A DNA stretch of 64,000 nt from Certhia americana (taxonomy: Eukaryota > Chordata > Aves > Passeriformes > Certhiidae), in assembly GCA_018697195.1 (NCBI GenBank), contig CM031879.1, positions 44,850,513-44,914,512 on the forward strand. The letters are read 5' to 3'. Shown here piece after piece: positions 37,313 through 49,700 of the stretch. A program made the translations under genes and the position numbers. Positions within the stretch are counted from its first letter, which is position 1, and each line of letters begins with the position of its first letter. Below the pieces are notes generated by a model. That model did no database searches and was not told where the DNA came from. It saw only the letters and a list, made by a program, of their open reading frames with translations.

Positions 37313-37874
37313 TGTTGTGGTTTAATCCCAGTCAGCTGCTCAACCACTGCCTGCCCCCACCTTGCAGTGAGGAGGAGAAAGGGAGAAAATAAAGAAAAGT
37401 AAAATTTGATAAGAGCAGTTTAATAAGTGAAACAAAATAAAATATAATAATAATATTTATAATAAGGACAATATCAATAATTTTAATTAAAGAGGGTAGC
37501 AGGAACCCAAAAGAAACTAGCAATGCACAATACAATTGCTCACTATGCACTGATGCCCAGACCGCACCCAAGCATCAATTAGCGTCTCCTGGTCAACTCC
37601 TTTCAGTTTATATACTGGGAATGATGTTCTGTGGTATGGAATGTACCTTTGGCTAGTTCAGATCAGCTGTCCTGGCCATGCTCCCTCCTGTTTCTCGTGC
37701 ACCTGCTCACTGGCAGAGAATGGGAAACTGAAAAGTCTTGGCTTAGGGTAAGCACAACTTAGCAACAATAAAAACATCGGTGTGTTATCAACACTCATCT
37801 CATACTACACTCAAAATGCAGCACTGCACCAGCTACTAAAAAGAAAATTTACTATCCCAGCCAAAACCAGGGCA
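37313..37874 (-). mobile_element. Solo LTR of an avian endogenous retrovirus
   Basis: It starts TGTTGTGGTTTAATCCCAGT on the plus strand and ends in cccagccaaaaccagggca. This is the reverse complement of a common bird LTR layout whose sense strand runs from a ctggttttggctggga-type start to a ttaaaccacaaca-type end. An internal tgcacaatacaattgctcac block and an attcaggtcagctgtcctgg-like block are in the expected order. About 560 bp with no coding sequence on either side. No clear target-site duplication is visible. Confidence 0.75.
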
Positions 37875-37921
37875 GATGCCTTAGAGAAATCTCCCACAGT
37901 CTTGTTGAGTGGTTTTCTTAG

Positions 37922-38041
37922 CTTTCTTTTTAGTTTGTTTTTATTTTTTTTGGGAGGGGTTTGTGTTTTTTTGTTTTGTTTTGTTGGGTTTTGTTTTGTT
38001 TTGGTTTGGGTTTTTTTTGGGTTGTTTTTTTTTTTTTTTTG
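37922..38041. repeat. T/G-rich low-complexity tract
   Basis: About 120 bases almost entirely T and G on the plus strand: TTTTG and TTTGG words and homopolymer T runs of up to about 18. It could adopt unusual structure or be assembly-prone. Confidence 0.9.
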
Positions 38042-41000
38042 TCAGCCCTTTTTCTGTTAATAGTGATTGGACATGACAGAATTACCCTGCAAGGGTATTC
38101 AGAAGAGCATCATCATCATCAATATTCCTTGTGAAATCTGGATGAGTTTCTTAGAATTAGTCACCTGGTACACGTATTTTCAGCACAGGGATTTTCTTTT
38201 ACAGAGATGTTCCATAATTGTTACCTCTTGATTTCCAATAGTGTCACTATGGTACATTTCCAAGCATCCTTTTAGAAAGTTTTTTCCAGTAGTAATTTTA
38301 TAGAAGTGCCTCTTGCACAGACTGTGTTCTATTTGAGGGCAATAATGAGGATGCAATGATATTTGCAAGTGTCTTATGTCTTAAAAAACCACCATAAACA
38401 TAACAAGTTAAATATTTCAAGAAACATGGTTCCCAAGTTCCATGTCTGTAGCATTTCCAATCCTCATCCTATCCAAATCCTATATTTGAAGAGGTGTAGA
38501 TTTGGGAAAGGTCTTTGCTTCAGACCCTAATCATTCTGAAGTCTTTCAGGGTAACAACTTGTTTGCTTGAAGTGCTTGTCCTCTCATGCTTAACATGTCT
38601 GGGAGACAAGGGCAGAAAGAGTGACTTGCAAAGAAAGAGATCAACAAGGAGAAAAGAGCCAAAAGCCAAATGACTCATAAAAGTCATTGTTTATGTTGAC
38701 ATTTTGAATGACACCTTCTTAGTTGTTTGTTTTTTCTATTTTCACATTCCACTGAAATTCGAATGAATGCAGTTTGTAGGAAAAATAATTTAAATGTGAG
38801 TACTTAATGGTCTTGAGAAGGAAACTTCAGATTGTGTAACCCACTAATAGCAACACACCTTTTAAAATCAATAGTGAGTGCACCAGGATTGAAGGACGTA
38901 CCTAAGTTAGTCTTGACTACTGAGCATTTAAATCTAAATGATTAGGAGTCTATAATGCATTTGGTGGAGAATTCTCCTCTTTAGTCTAAAAGAACAAATT
39001 TCAAAATTTATTTATGGACTGTCCATGCAGTGAGATGTAGCATACAAAAATACTTACTAAGAGTACAATTAGTATGTGAATAAAACTGTGGTACAGATTT
39101 TACTTCTTTAACTCAAATGGATAAATAAGTTACATGTTTGAACTTTATTCCCATGGCTTTGGGATCTTTTGTTTATTTAAGGTGTTCAATTCTGCATCAA
39201 CATAATTACAATTCAACTAGTTTGCTTACTTGCAGTTAATGTATGAGAAAGGGCTGTCAAATGTTCACCAGAATGATGAACAAAAAATTGATTTTTTTTT
39301 TCTGAGTAAGTTTTTCTGAATTTCTGTATATTGTTTCTGTTGTTTCCCTCTTTTTTTCACTACCTGCTTTCCAAACTATCCCAGTTCACATGTTCTAGTT
39401 GGTCTTATTTTGATGTGTTTGCTTTAGGTGTACGGTATAGGTACTTTGGTTCTGCAGCTTGGCTCCCTACTGAAGGAGAGAGACAGGCTCTTCAGAAAAG
39501 AACTGTTGCTTTGATGTGCTCCCTGGAGAATCCCGTTTCTTTGCATTTTCTATGAAGGAAGACTCTGGAAATGAGCCTGCTAACTCTGCCATTTCAAAAT
39601 ACTCTGAAAAATGTTGCCTGCCACTGCCCCAGTGACCTAACTAGCTTTTTGATTATTTTGCTTCATTTTTTCCATTCATAGCCCAGAGTGCCTATCACCA
39701 GTTCTGACATCTCCCTTATTATCTGCCTCCCATCCTTCTTTATAATTGCTACTGCTACATCCCCTATGCTCCGTCAATCCTTTCATCTCTGCCCCCATCT
39801 TTTCACATTAAGAAACTTTCTCTTTCTCCTCCCTCTCACATTTCTGCAAGAATCCCCTTCTTATTGGATCCACAGTCCCATGAGGCATTTCTCCCAAAGC
39901 TGCTGTTTCCTCTCAACTTCATTCTTCCAATTTTCTAATGTCTCTAGGAACTGACTGCTTTGCCTGTCTTTTGAACCCCTTTTTGATTGTCTTCAGTTCT
40001 TCTACTCTCTGTCAAGACTGGCCATGCTGAGATCACACAGACGCATGCATTGCTTGGAAACGTTTGAAGGCAGTTATGTGTATTTATACCAGCTCTATGT
40101 GTTTAATTGCTATGCTTGTCAGAAATCCTCAAAGCAATATCCATCACCAAAAGTAGATAAGGATTTGATGGGATTGGATGCACCTCTTTCTGATGCTATC
40201 TGGGCATTTCAAATAGCAAGTCCGTTTTTTCTGGAGAGTGGAAACACTGCCAGCATCCTTGATCTCTCCCAGTATGCTGCTGGGACGCACCATAGAGTTT
40301 TTGGCCTCTTGTACTGCAGTCCTATGGCTGTTGCAGGATTCTAAGGAGTGGTGGGTGGGGGAATAGGAGACATGTGTCATGTGGATGTTCATGACCAAAC
40401 TCCATGGCAGGGGGACTTTATTAATCTAGGCACACTAAGACTTAAAATTAATGTCTGTTTCTTTAGTGTATTGCTGTCCAGTGTTAGCATGTGTTCAAAT
40501 AGACTGCTGAGTGAGATTTGATAAAAATGTGGATTTGGGGATAAGGCAATGGGAAAGAAATAACAACTTCAACATGCTTTTTTAAATAAGAAAAAAAAAA
40601 TTATATTGATCCAGCATCATAAAGCCTTCACAGCTTCTGTGAAGGTTAATACCAAGTGGCAGAGTTAGCAGTTTGCAAACTTGGTGAATGATGTGATGGA
40701 CAAGGATGTGCAGCAGTAAATGGGAGTCAAGGAGAAGCATTTTGGCTGCAGCTGGATTTGAGGGACTCCGTCTCTTGGTACAGCAGATCCTCTGTGTCTG
40801 TCCAGTACCATTACCTGATCATCATTTTAAAGGGTCTCATTTCATCTCACATCAAAAGAGGCACTGGTGGGCACCCCGCAAGTGATCTTCTACTGGCTAT
40901 GAACACCAGGTGAAATGTAGCCCTCTGGGGAGCCAGTAGAGGTGAACTGCATCCCTGTGGTAAGTGCCAGTTCGAGCAAACGGGACTTCATCTGCTTCAG

Positions 41001-42374
41001 AGTCTTTTCAGTTTTCTCTCTTACTTGGAGATTGAGGCTCATTTCCTTTTCCATTATTACTGAAGTGTCAGTCTCCACCTAGCTATCTTTTATACAGGAA
41101 TTTATTATTACAGTATGTTTGTTTTATCAGTTCTTTCAATGGCTCCTATTTGATCTGATTACAAATTAGACCCACAAATTGGTACTAAAAGCAGCAGCAG
41201 TGTCCAAAAACTTACTTAAATTTATGGTAAGAAGGGACAGACCTTTTTTTTCCCTTAGTGTTAACAACATCTCTACAGTTACAGCATCAATAAAATTTTT
41301 TGGTGTTGTGTTGGGGTTTTTTTCTGCTTTATATAGACCAATATTGGAAATCTCTCATGAATATCTATAATTAAGCAGCCAGTACCAGCAGCTTATAATA
41401 CAGTGGAAGTGCCAAGAAGGGCTGCTTTGTCTCTTGATGTGGTGTAAGTTCTTCCACTCTTTTAAGGTACCTACAAATATTTCATTCAACAGTACACATG
41501 AAAATTAGACTGCTTCCTAGCAGTCTCAGCTTAAGGGTATCTATGTTTAAATGGTTTTTCCTTACAGACCTTTTCCTTATTAGACCTTTTCTTCAGATTT
41601 TCAGCTTTTGTACACTCTGTCTCTTGGATCTATGAGATCAGGAATGGATAACTGAAGGACTGACTCTATTGAAACCTGAAAGCAAAGTTACAGCTGCATG
41701 AATCCTATGACAGTTCAAGCTTCAAATAAGAAAAAAAAAAAAAAAAAAAAAAGCAGCAAATTAATTAGCCAAAACATCAAACCTACATACCTAACTTTAG
41801 TTGCATGAATGAGATGGATGCAGAGATATGAAGAACAGTACCAATTGCTTTGTACATTACCTTCTATTACATGCCAGGAACAAACCATTCCTTTCAGTGA
41901 GCCTGCTCTTATTTTCCCCTGAATGGCATGCTGTAAACAGACTGTTGGTAGTCCCAGACACATGACAGACAGCCTGAAATCCAAATGGCTTCTGTCAAGT
42001 CCAAATGTCCCTCATTTTAATGGTGAGCATGAAATGCAGGAGAGCATTCACATCTCTTTTGGGGAACAAGACTCCATCCTGCCTTTTAATCTTCCTTTCC
42101 ATGTTCAATGACTCCTTTGTAAATCCTCCTCCTGCTGTTTCTATTACTGTTGCTCTCAACAAGGCTGTAGCCAGTTCTGCTGCTGCTGTGGCAGAGCAGT
42201 GGATGAGGAACAACAGCAGTAGCCACCACTGCAAACCTCTCCTATCCTGGGGCTATCTGTATACATGTGGTCTGTGCAGAAATCAGAGCCTTTTTCTTTC
42301 TAGCACAAATAAATGCTAAAACTTTATTCTCCACCCCAGAAAAACCCCACCAAAAAATAAAATACAAAAAGCCC
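38042..42374. other. Intergenic region, no gene recognised
   Basis: No exon, RNA gene or full mobile element is recognised. It contains an A22 homopolymer at 41731-41752. The open frames at 39688-39954 and 40024-40344 show no domain or splice context. Confidence 0.5.
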
Positions 42375-42506
42375 CCAAACCAAACCAAACCAAACCAAAC
42401 CAAACCAAACCAAACCAAACCNNNNNNNNNNCCAAACCAAACCAAACCAAACCAAACCAAACCAAACCAAACCAAACCAAACCAAACCAAACCAAACCAA
42501 ACCAAA
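42375..42506. repeat. (CCAAA)n pentanucleotide array with an assembly gap
   Basis: Nine perfect CCAAA units, then ten N (42422-42431), then about fifteen more units. The same repeat on both sides shows that the gap lies inside the array, so its true length is unknown. Apparent open frames on both strands (NQTKP and GLVWF repeats) are products of the repeat. Confidence 0.97.
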
Positions 42507-45500
42507 ATACCATCAAGCAACAAATAGAAAACCAAAGCCTAACAAAACCCCCAAGTGTTCCTACTGGGCAGAAAACTGGTGTGAATCAAAATTGTGCCAG
42601 GGATTGTGTTGATGATTTATTTGTGTGGTCCCTGTGTTCTGGTACTGTTCAGTTTAGTTCAAGGGATGGAACTAGTACTGCCCACCTATTTCAGCTCTGC
42701 AATAGGACCCCGACTTGAAATAGATGAGTCACTGACCTAGGTGTGTCAAGGGTTGAACCAGTTTGTCAGTGCCCCTTTATGTGAGGAAAGTCCCTAAATT
42801 CAGGATATTTCAGAAAGAAAATCTGGGATCTGTATTGCAGCCCCTCGTCCAATCATCTCTGATCAGCAAACCTAAGGGTAGATTAAATTCTCCCCATCAC
42901 TCAGCTAGCATTGACCTGGAGTTGCATTATTTGCAGAATCTCTATGCTTCAGGCATATTAGAAAAAATGTGGCCAAACAGTTCTACCAGATTGCAGAACA
43001 GGATTCCAGTATCTTGTCTGCTTTGATTTTGAAGTGCTCTCAACATCCTACATAATCTTGTGGAGTTTTCTCCCGCAAGGCAAGGCAAAATGCCAGCTAG
43101 AAGCTGAGGAGGAAACTGTTAGTGAAAATATGTCATTGTGTTACAAAGGGCTCATCTTACTTTGCAGACAAATTAAAAAAAATATAAATTTGTTTGCTTC
43201 AGTTGAAAGAATACACCAAACTGTGTGATACACTTGTACAACCTGCCTTCAACTTGTGCCAGCTTCCCCCTGCAGGAGGATTTTGAAGAGCACCTGTGAT
43301 GCAGTAGGTTTACAGCCACATCCACCCCAGCCCCTGCACCCCACCTGTGTGGTGTCTCGAGACAGGCAAAGAAAAAGGCTTCTGGGTTCACTACCAGCTC
43401 AGATAACTGTTTAGTGTCTTTAATATTGATTGAACAACCTAGCTCTGGGCATCCAAGATTGAAAGTTGTTTGGTCTAATTCCCAGTTGTATGTGGTCATC
43501 TATTAGCCTGTTATATTTCATTTTGAATGGGAAAATCTTCTCACAATATAATTACCTCTGCAAACTCTACCATGCCTCTACAAATATGGTAGGAAAATGA
43601 AAATTTGATCTTACACCTGTGCACCTATGCAATGTACAATGTCCTCTGGTTAAAAAAAAGGCTGATTTGGATACTCATTGTCTTGTGTCAGGTAGCATGT
43701 CCTTTTAAGTCAGAAACTCAGTGTCATGTGGGCTTCAGGACTATGTGCTGTGCTTGTGATTAATACACATGAAAGTATGACAGAAGTAGGGAAATTCAGT
43801 AACACTTTGGATATTGTATTCATTTATTTATGTAGTTATTGAGTCATGTCATGTGGAGGGCACCCACAGGGGCAGTTGTAGATATGCACATATAAAGTCA
43901 TCCAGACTTTCCAAGACTACCAATTCCAGGATTAATTCTATCCTGACATAGATGTTTGAGTACAAGCATGGGTCTAGATCTTCAGTGAATATAAAAGGAG
44001 CCTGAAGTTGATGCTCAAAGGCAGAGGGACGCATTGTAAACATGTAGGTTATTTGAGATGAATTCTGCCCTGTGAGACCATCCTGGGTTAAATATTGAGG
44101 TATTTCACCCCAATTATTATTATTAGGCTAAACTACACATTTCCAGAAGGCAAGCCTCATTTGCTTCTACATAAAATGGCTGTGGGTCTTGCTGAGTCCA
44201 GCAAGTAGATTTTGAATTGCAGAACTAAAAAACCCAGGAATGGAGGAGACATAGGAATCTTAGTTTCAGAAGTGCTAATGGATTAGAGTCAGGGAATGGT
44301 GGCTGCTGCCCACATTGGATGTTTGAAAAAGTCAGATCTGCATCAGTGACTACTTTGGTAGACATGCATGAATTATTTTACAAAGGTTTTCTCTACGTGC
44401 CTCTACAGGCATTGCTACCAATAACCCATTGCTCTTCAGAAGGTAATCTGCTTTTAATTTTTAATGCCTTTAGCATAGACTTCTGAAGGAGAATTGCTAG
44501 CAGGGACCATCAGATAATCACACGGTGCTGGAGCTAGGGCCTGCCCAGAGATGAGAAAACTACATTTCTTACTGGAAAAGTAAAAGAATAAGGCCTGAGG
44601 CATTGCAGTTAGAGGGGAGTGTATGTAGTAAAGATATTGTTAACATAGCTGCAGCTCATACACAAGTGGGGAAGGGCCACTCTGGGTCACTCAACCTTGC
44701 CAGCTGAGGCACCAGATCTACTGTCGTAGCCACACTGGTATGGATACCTGGGCTACTAGCCTGAGGCTCCCTTAGATGTACCTCCAAGTGTGGCATTCAG
44801 TGCTGGCTGAAATGCAGCCCATAGGTAGCTCTTGCAACCAGAAACTCTTCAGCTACATCAGAGACTGGAGGCCTACCCTGTCTCAATCTTCTGAGAAATT
44901 GCCAGTTTACAAACATTAAAAAAAAGCATTTGTAGCCTTTTAAAAACTTTCTCTAATGTCTTTTATTTTTGCTAATGATGACTTCTGCAACAGCCGGAGC
45001 ACACTTGAGCTCTTCTCCCCATTACTTTACATGAATGTTAGATTTCGCTCATTTCCTTGGATGATTTTTGTAATGCATGCATCCCATGGAAGTTCTACAG
45101 CTCTGCTATAAATGGTATTCATAATGGAAAAGAAGGTCTTGTGGAATGTTTTCCACAAGAATACAATATGTAGGAGACATAGTAAGAGAATTTACTAACA
45201 ATTTCTGGAGAGTTATTTGTGCTTTTGAACAGTTGCATATTGGTGCCTAAGCTCTTGTGGATGTAGACCTCTCAAACAAGCTTTTAGCTGCACTTTCTAT
45301 GGAGATAATTTGGCCTTGAAATCACTTAAGCCAATGTTTTCAAACTTAAAATGCCTGATTAGGCATTCTCTTCCCATCAAATGCAAACGCCAGAAGTCCT
45401 TTCCATGCCTACAGCCGAAGAACAAGGTTTAAAGCTAACAGCTGTCTCTGACTCCACAGGTGCTGAAGCAAGTTCCCTACCTGTCCAGATGACTATCACG

Positions 45501-45600
45501 TTAATGGCTTTCTGCCTGCCTGTGGGCAGCCTTTCTGCATGCACCTGGCAGCGTTTAACCTGTCGGGTCTGTTCGAAGTAGTGGGTCCCTACGTGCTCCT
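42507..45600. other. Intergenic region upstream of the UTP20 promoter
   Basis: Unique AT-rich sequence with short overlapping open frames only; no gene or repeat recognised. GC content rises from about 45,600 toward UTP20. Confidence 0.5.
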
Positions 45601-45639
45601 AATCGTGAACTTCAGCCGTGCTCAAATCCACCCTTATGT

Positions 45640-46760
45640 CTTTCCATCGGAATAACCTGCAGGCCTGGTTTCTGAACGGGGCCTCGAGCAGCCCGTAGCT
45701 GGCAGGACAGGCAGCCTCGGCAGGGCCACATTGTCAGGCTGTGCAGGACACAGCCTTGAACGGCCGCGTGGCTCTGAGCTCTTGCTGCTACACCCGCCCA
45801 CACCAAAGCTCCTTCCAACCTTAACTTCATCTCCCCCCTCACTCACACGCCCATCCCCTCCCGCGACTGCACCAGCAGGCAGAAGCTCCCACAAGCCGCG
45901 GTATTACAAAGGACGACCAGTCCGTAACCATTTGCTCTTGTGCGAGGACTTGGCTTGCACGTACTTTGTCTGCGACGAACGCTTTTGTTCAAATTGCTGA
46001 GGTCCGGACAAAAATCACTACTGAGATCAGGGAGCTGGGACGAGCCATCAGCGCTGTGCTGTGGGCTGCGCTCCGCCAGCTTTCGCCCTAGTACAAACTG
46101 GTCTTCCCTGAGCACCGTCGCGGCCTCGCCCCGCTACCGAAGTGCCCCAGCCCGCCGCCCTACACCAGAGCAAACACAGACAACGGCGGAGCGCGGCTGC
46201 TGCGCTCAGGGCTCGCAGGCCATGGGTGCTCATTGCCAAGGTGAGGCTGCGACAGCACCTCGCCCTGCTCCGGGCACAGGTCGCGCTCGGCATCGCCCGC
46301 CCCTTCCGCCGGCGGTCCCACCCCTGTTCCCGGCAGCCTGTGCCTGGCATGGCGGCGCCCGGCGCGTAGGGCCACACGTGTGGGACTCGCTGTGGGGCCC
46401 CAGCCGCCGCCACCATGAAGAGCAAGCCCTCGGCCCACAAGTCGGGGAACACGCACCGGGTGAGCGCCCGCCCGGACGCGGCTGCTGGCCCGGGGGAAGG
46501 GAGCTCAGGTTTTCGCCGTCGGTGTTAGTTCAGTGGTCGTGCCCGGCCGGCGAAGCGGCGCGGCGGCAGGAGGCGTGAGGGCGGGCGGCGTGGCAGGGTC
46601 TGCTGAGCGCTGCCAGGGTCCCGGCAGAGACAGCGGGGCCGGAGTGCGGCTGCTGCCCCGTACCCGGCACCTCCATCAGCCGGGTCATCGTCCCTGACTG
46701 CGGCAGGCACACCGCCGCCCTAGTGCAGGAGACTGACATGGTTCAGTGAAATTAACCAGG
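45640..46760 (+). promoter_or_regulatory. UTP20: CpG-rich UTP20 promoter region
   Basis: CpG density and GC content rise sharply across exon 1 and its upstream flank, with GC-box-like words (cccgcccc, gggcgg) near 46,300 and 46,580. No TATA box is seen close to the ATG, which fits a housekeeping gene. The transcription start is not defined but should lie within about 100 bp upstream of 46415. Open frames of 134 and 212 codons here come from the GC bias. Confidence 0.6.
46415..46459 (+). CDS. UTP20: UTP20 exon 1 (start codon)
   Basis: Fifteen codons, MKSKPSAHKSGNTHR (human begins MKTKPVSHKTENTYR), then donor GTGAGC. The basic N-terminus is consistent with nucleolar localisation. Intron 1 (46460-47067) starts in the CpG island and holds nothing else. 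Confidence 0.94.
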
Positions 46761-49700
46761 GCGTTGATTCAGGAAGGCTGAGAGCGGGGCAGTTTGCTGA
46801 AATCTAGCTAGATTTCTCTGCATCTCTTCCGTCGTGATGTGCAGATGTGTGGGCTGCGAGCCTCGGGTTTGCAGGTCGGCGGGAGAGAGGGTTAGTCCTG
46901 CTCCTGAGCGTTTTGCCTTGATTTTCTTATAGGGCTGATAATGAGGAGTATTATCTGGCAGCCCGTCTTTAGAAGTGGGGTTTCTGTTTACAATGTGTGT
47001 GCTTTCAAGAGAGATTTAGAAGAGCTGTGCTCAGAATTGAGCAAGAAACATGTCTTTTGTTTTGCAGTTTCTTACCTTCTCGGAGCGCCTAAGCAACATC
47101 AATATTGATATTATTCATCGGATTGACAGAACTGGAAGCTATGCTGAGGTGAGAGCAGTAATAGTGGTTATTTTCTGAAATCACATCACAAGTAGATAGA
47201 CTTCATGAAATCACTTAAGAAATTTAAGAATCACTTAAGAAATATATTTAGGAGGAAATTGGAAAGAAGCTTCTGCAAGAACTGTTTTTTCTGGAGCTTC
47301 ATGTCATGCTTTGTTCCGTTTTGCTTTTTTATCTGGTTTGCAGTATTGTCATAGAGGCACTTTGACAATACCACCCTGATGTCTCCCATGTGGCTGGTGG
47401 GCCTGTTTCTGAACATGAAAGATGCTCCCATGTCATTTAGCAGTCCTAGGACCAGACTTGGAAAGACTTGCATGTGCTGAGTAGTTGCAATAGAATCAGA
47501 AGTTTGAAAATCATAAGTTGGAAAAGACCTCTAAGATTATTGAGTCCAGCTGTTAACCTAACACTGTCAAGTTCATTAAACCATGTCCCTAAGTGCCACA
47601 TCTACACGTCTTTTAAATATTTCCAGGGATGGTTATTCAACCACTTATCTGGGTGGCCTGTCCTAATGCCTGACCACCCTTGCAGTGAAAAAATTTTCCC
47701 TAATATCCAGTGGAAACCTCCTCTAGCACAACTTCAGGTCATTTCCTCTTGTCCTCTCACTTGTTACCTGGGAGAAGAGATTGACACCCACATAATGGCA
47801 GCATGTGTATAAAGCATGAGCATGTGTCTTTATGGATCAGAAGGGTCATTTCTCTGTGCCATATAAATCATCATAACAATTATAGCACTTTGCACATTAT
47901 TTCCACCTGGCCTGCTGGATTGTTCTTCTGAACTTCCCACTCAATAGCTGTGAGGAAGCCTAAAGAAATCCCAAGGCATTGTGCTGGGTGAACTATGGCT
48001 CAGTATCTTAGATTATCGGGGCCAGTCGACAGAGGTATAAAAAGCAATTATGCAAATTGTCAGCAGAAAATATTTTCAAATGTGTTTTGAATATTGGAAG
48101 AAAGACATATTTTCAGGGAAACTCCATAGCACCTGTTGAAATTAGTCATTGAGATTTAGAATATTCTTTAAGTGTTTAAGGCACTTGATAGTTGTTTTTG
48201 TTTGAACCTCTCATCTTTACAGGACACATTCATTAGGGTTGGTAGCTATTCTTCATCTTTGTTTTGACAGGAGGTTGAAACCTACTTTTACGAAGGATTG
48301 CGGAAATGGAAGGAACTGAACCTCACTCAGCATTTTGGTATGTCATTTATATTCATGTTTCCTGCTGTCCTTAAACTGCTAAAATATGGTTTTTTTCCAT
48401 CCAGAGCCCAGTGGGAGATTATTGACTGGTTTTTGGACTGGGCTCTGGAGCACTGTTATTCTTTAACACCCTACATGTTTACCAGGGACTGGACGAGTTT
48501 TCAGGGCTTCTCTTTTGTTGTTTGAACAGTGCAATTCTACAATGAAGTTGCCAACAAATGCCAGTCCTTCAACCAGCTGGTTTATTACCAAAGTGCTGTT
48601 GTGCAGAGCTTGAAGACACATTTGCAAGTTGAAGGCAGTCTTGCTTACCAGCCCCTGTTAAAGTAAGTATATGGTGACAAAAGGTAGTCATAAGCCTTAA
48701 TGGTATTACAAGTAAGCATGAGTCCTGTTGTCAGTGTTCTTTATTGTGCCTGAAGAAAATGAGCAATGAGATGCCCAAAGTGGTCATATTCCCCTGGTAG
48801 AGCTTTATGGTTCTAAGTCTTCAAAAAAATATAGTTGTGACAAGGCAAACAAGTTAGCTGGAGTGCTTACTGAATGTCAGACGTTATATTAATGTGCTTG
48901 GTTTGATGTTAATCATTTGTTTTTTTGTTTACTGCTGTCTGCTTCATTTTTTTTTAAATCTTGAGATTCTTGCCATCCCCAGCTGCCTAATAGGTGATAT
49001 TTTTTAAAAAGTGTTAAGTAAAAGTGATGCTGCCTTTTTTTCGAAAGAGAATGCGCTTGATTATGCAGTGTTTGACTAGGTTTTTGTTGGTTTGTTTTTG
49101 AAATGCACTAACACTGGCATATTTTCTGAAATACAGTCTAGTGGTGCAGCTGGCTCGAGATCTTCAGGCTGACTTCTATCCTCACTTTCATGACTTTTTC
49201 CTGGCCATCACCAAATTATTGGATACACAAGACACAGAGCTGCTAGAATGGGCTTTTACCTCTCTTTCCTATCTCTACAAGTATTTGTGGAGATTGATGG
49301 TGAAGGACATACACAACATATACAGGTAAAAACCATATTTAATGTCTGTCTTGAACAACACTTACTAGATGCTGTAGAAATGTAAGTACCACATGAATAC
49401 ATGGCTTAATGCTTCAGTATACTTTTTAGCATTCTTTGTCAGCTTTTCTCAGAGGAAACTGGCCAAGCTCCAGAGAGTTACCAGATGCAGGGACTTCTGG
49501 GCTTGGGCAGTTCCTGAGCTGCGGGTGCTTGAAGGCTGATTTTGTGTGTGCTTGCTGTGTTTTTAAACCTTTCCCTGGTATCTGCTTTTGGCAGCTGCTG
49601 TAGACTGGCTGAACATGTGGCCTGACTCAGTGTGACCACTTGTTCAGCCTTAAGTTGCTGATGTAGCTGTGCTCTTCCTTTTGACATAGACAGTGGTTCC

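Noticed and set aside
39688..40344. Two intergenic open frames of 88 and 106 codons
   Set aside because: No recognisable family, no splice signals matching their edges, and ordinary AT-rich composition.
42242..42535. Open frames encoding NQTKP and GLVWF repeats across the N gap
   Set aside because: Translation of the (CCAAA)n array and ten N; not genes.
45940..46578. 212-codon plus-strand open frame over the UTP20 promoter and exon 1
   Set aside because: Out of frame with UTP20, arginine/proline/alanine-rich as expected from GC-rich DNA, and overlapped by minus-strand frames of 134 and 98 codons.
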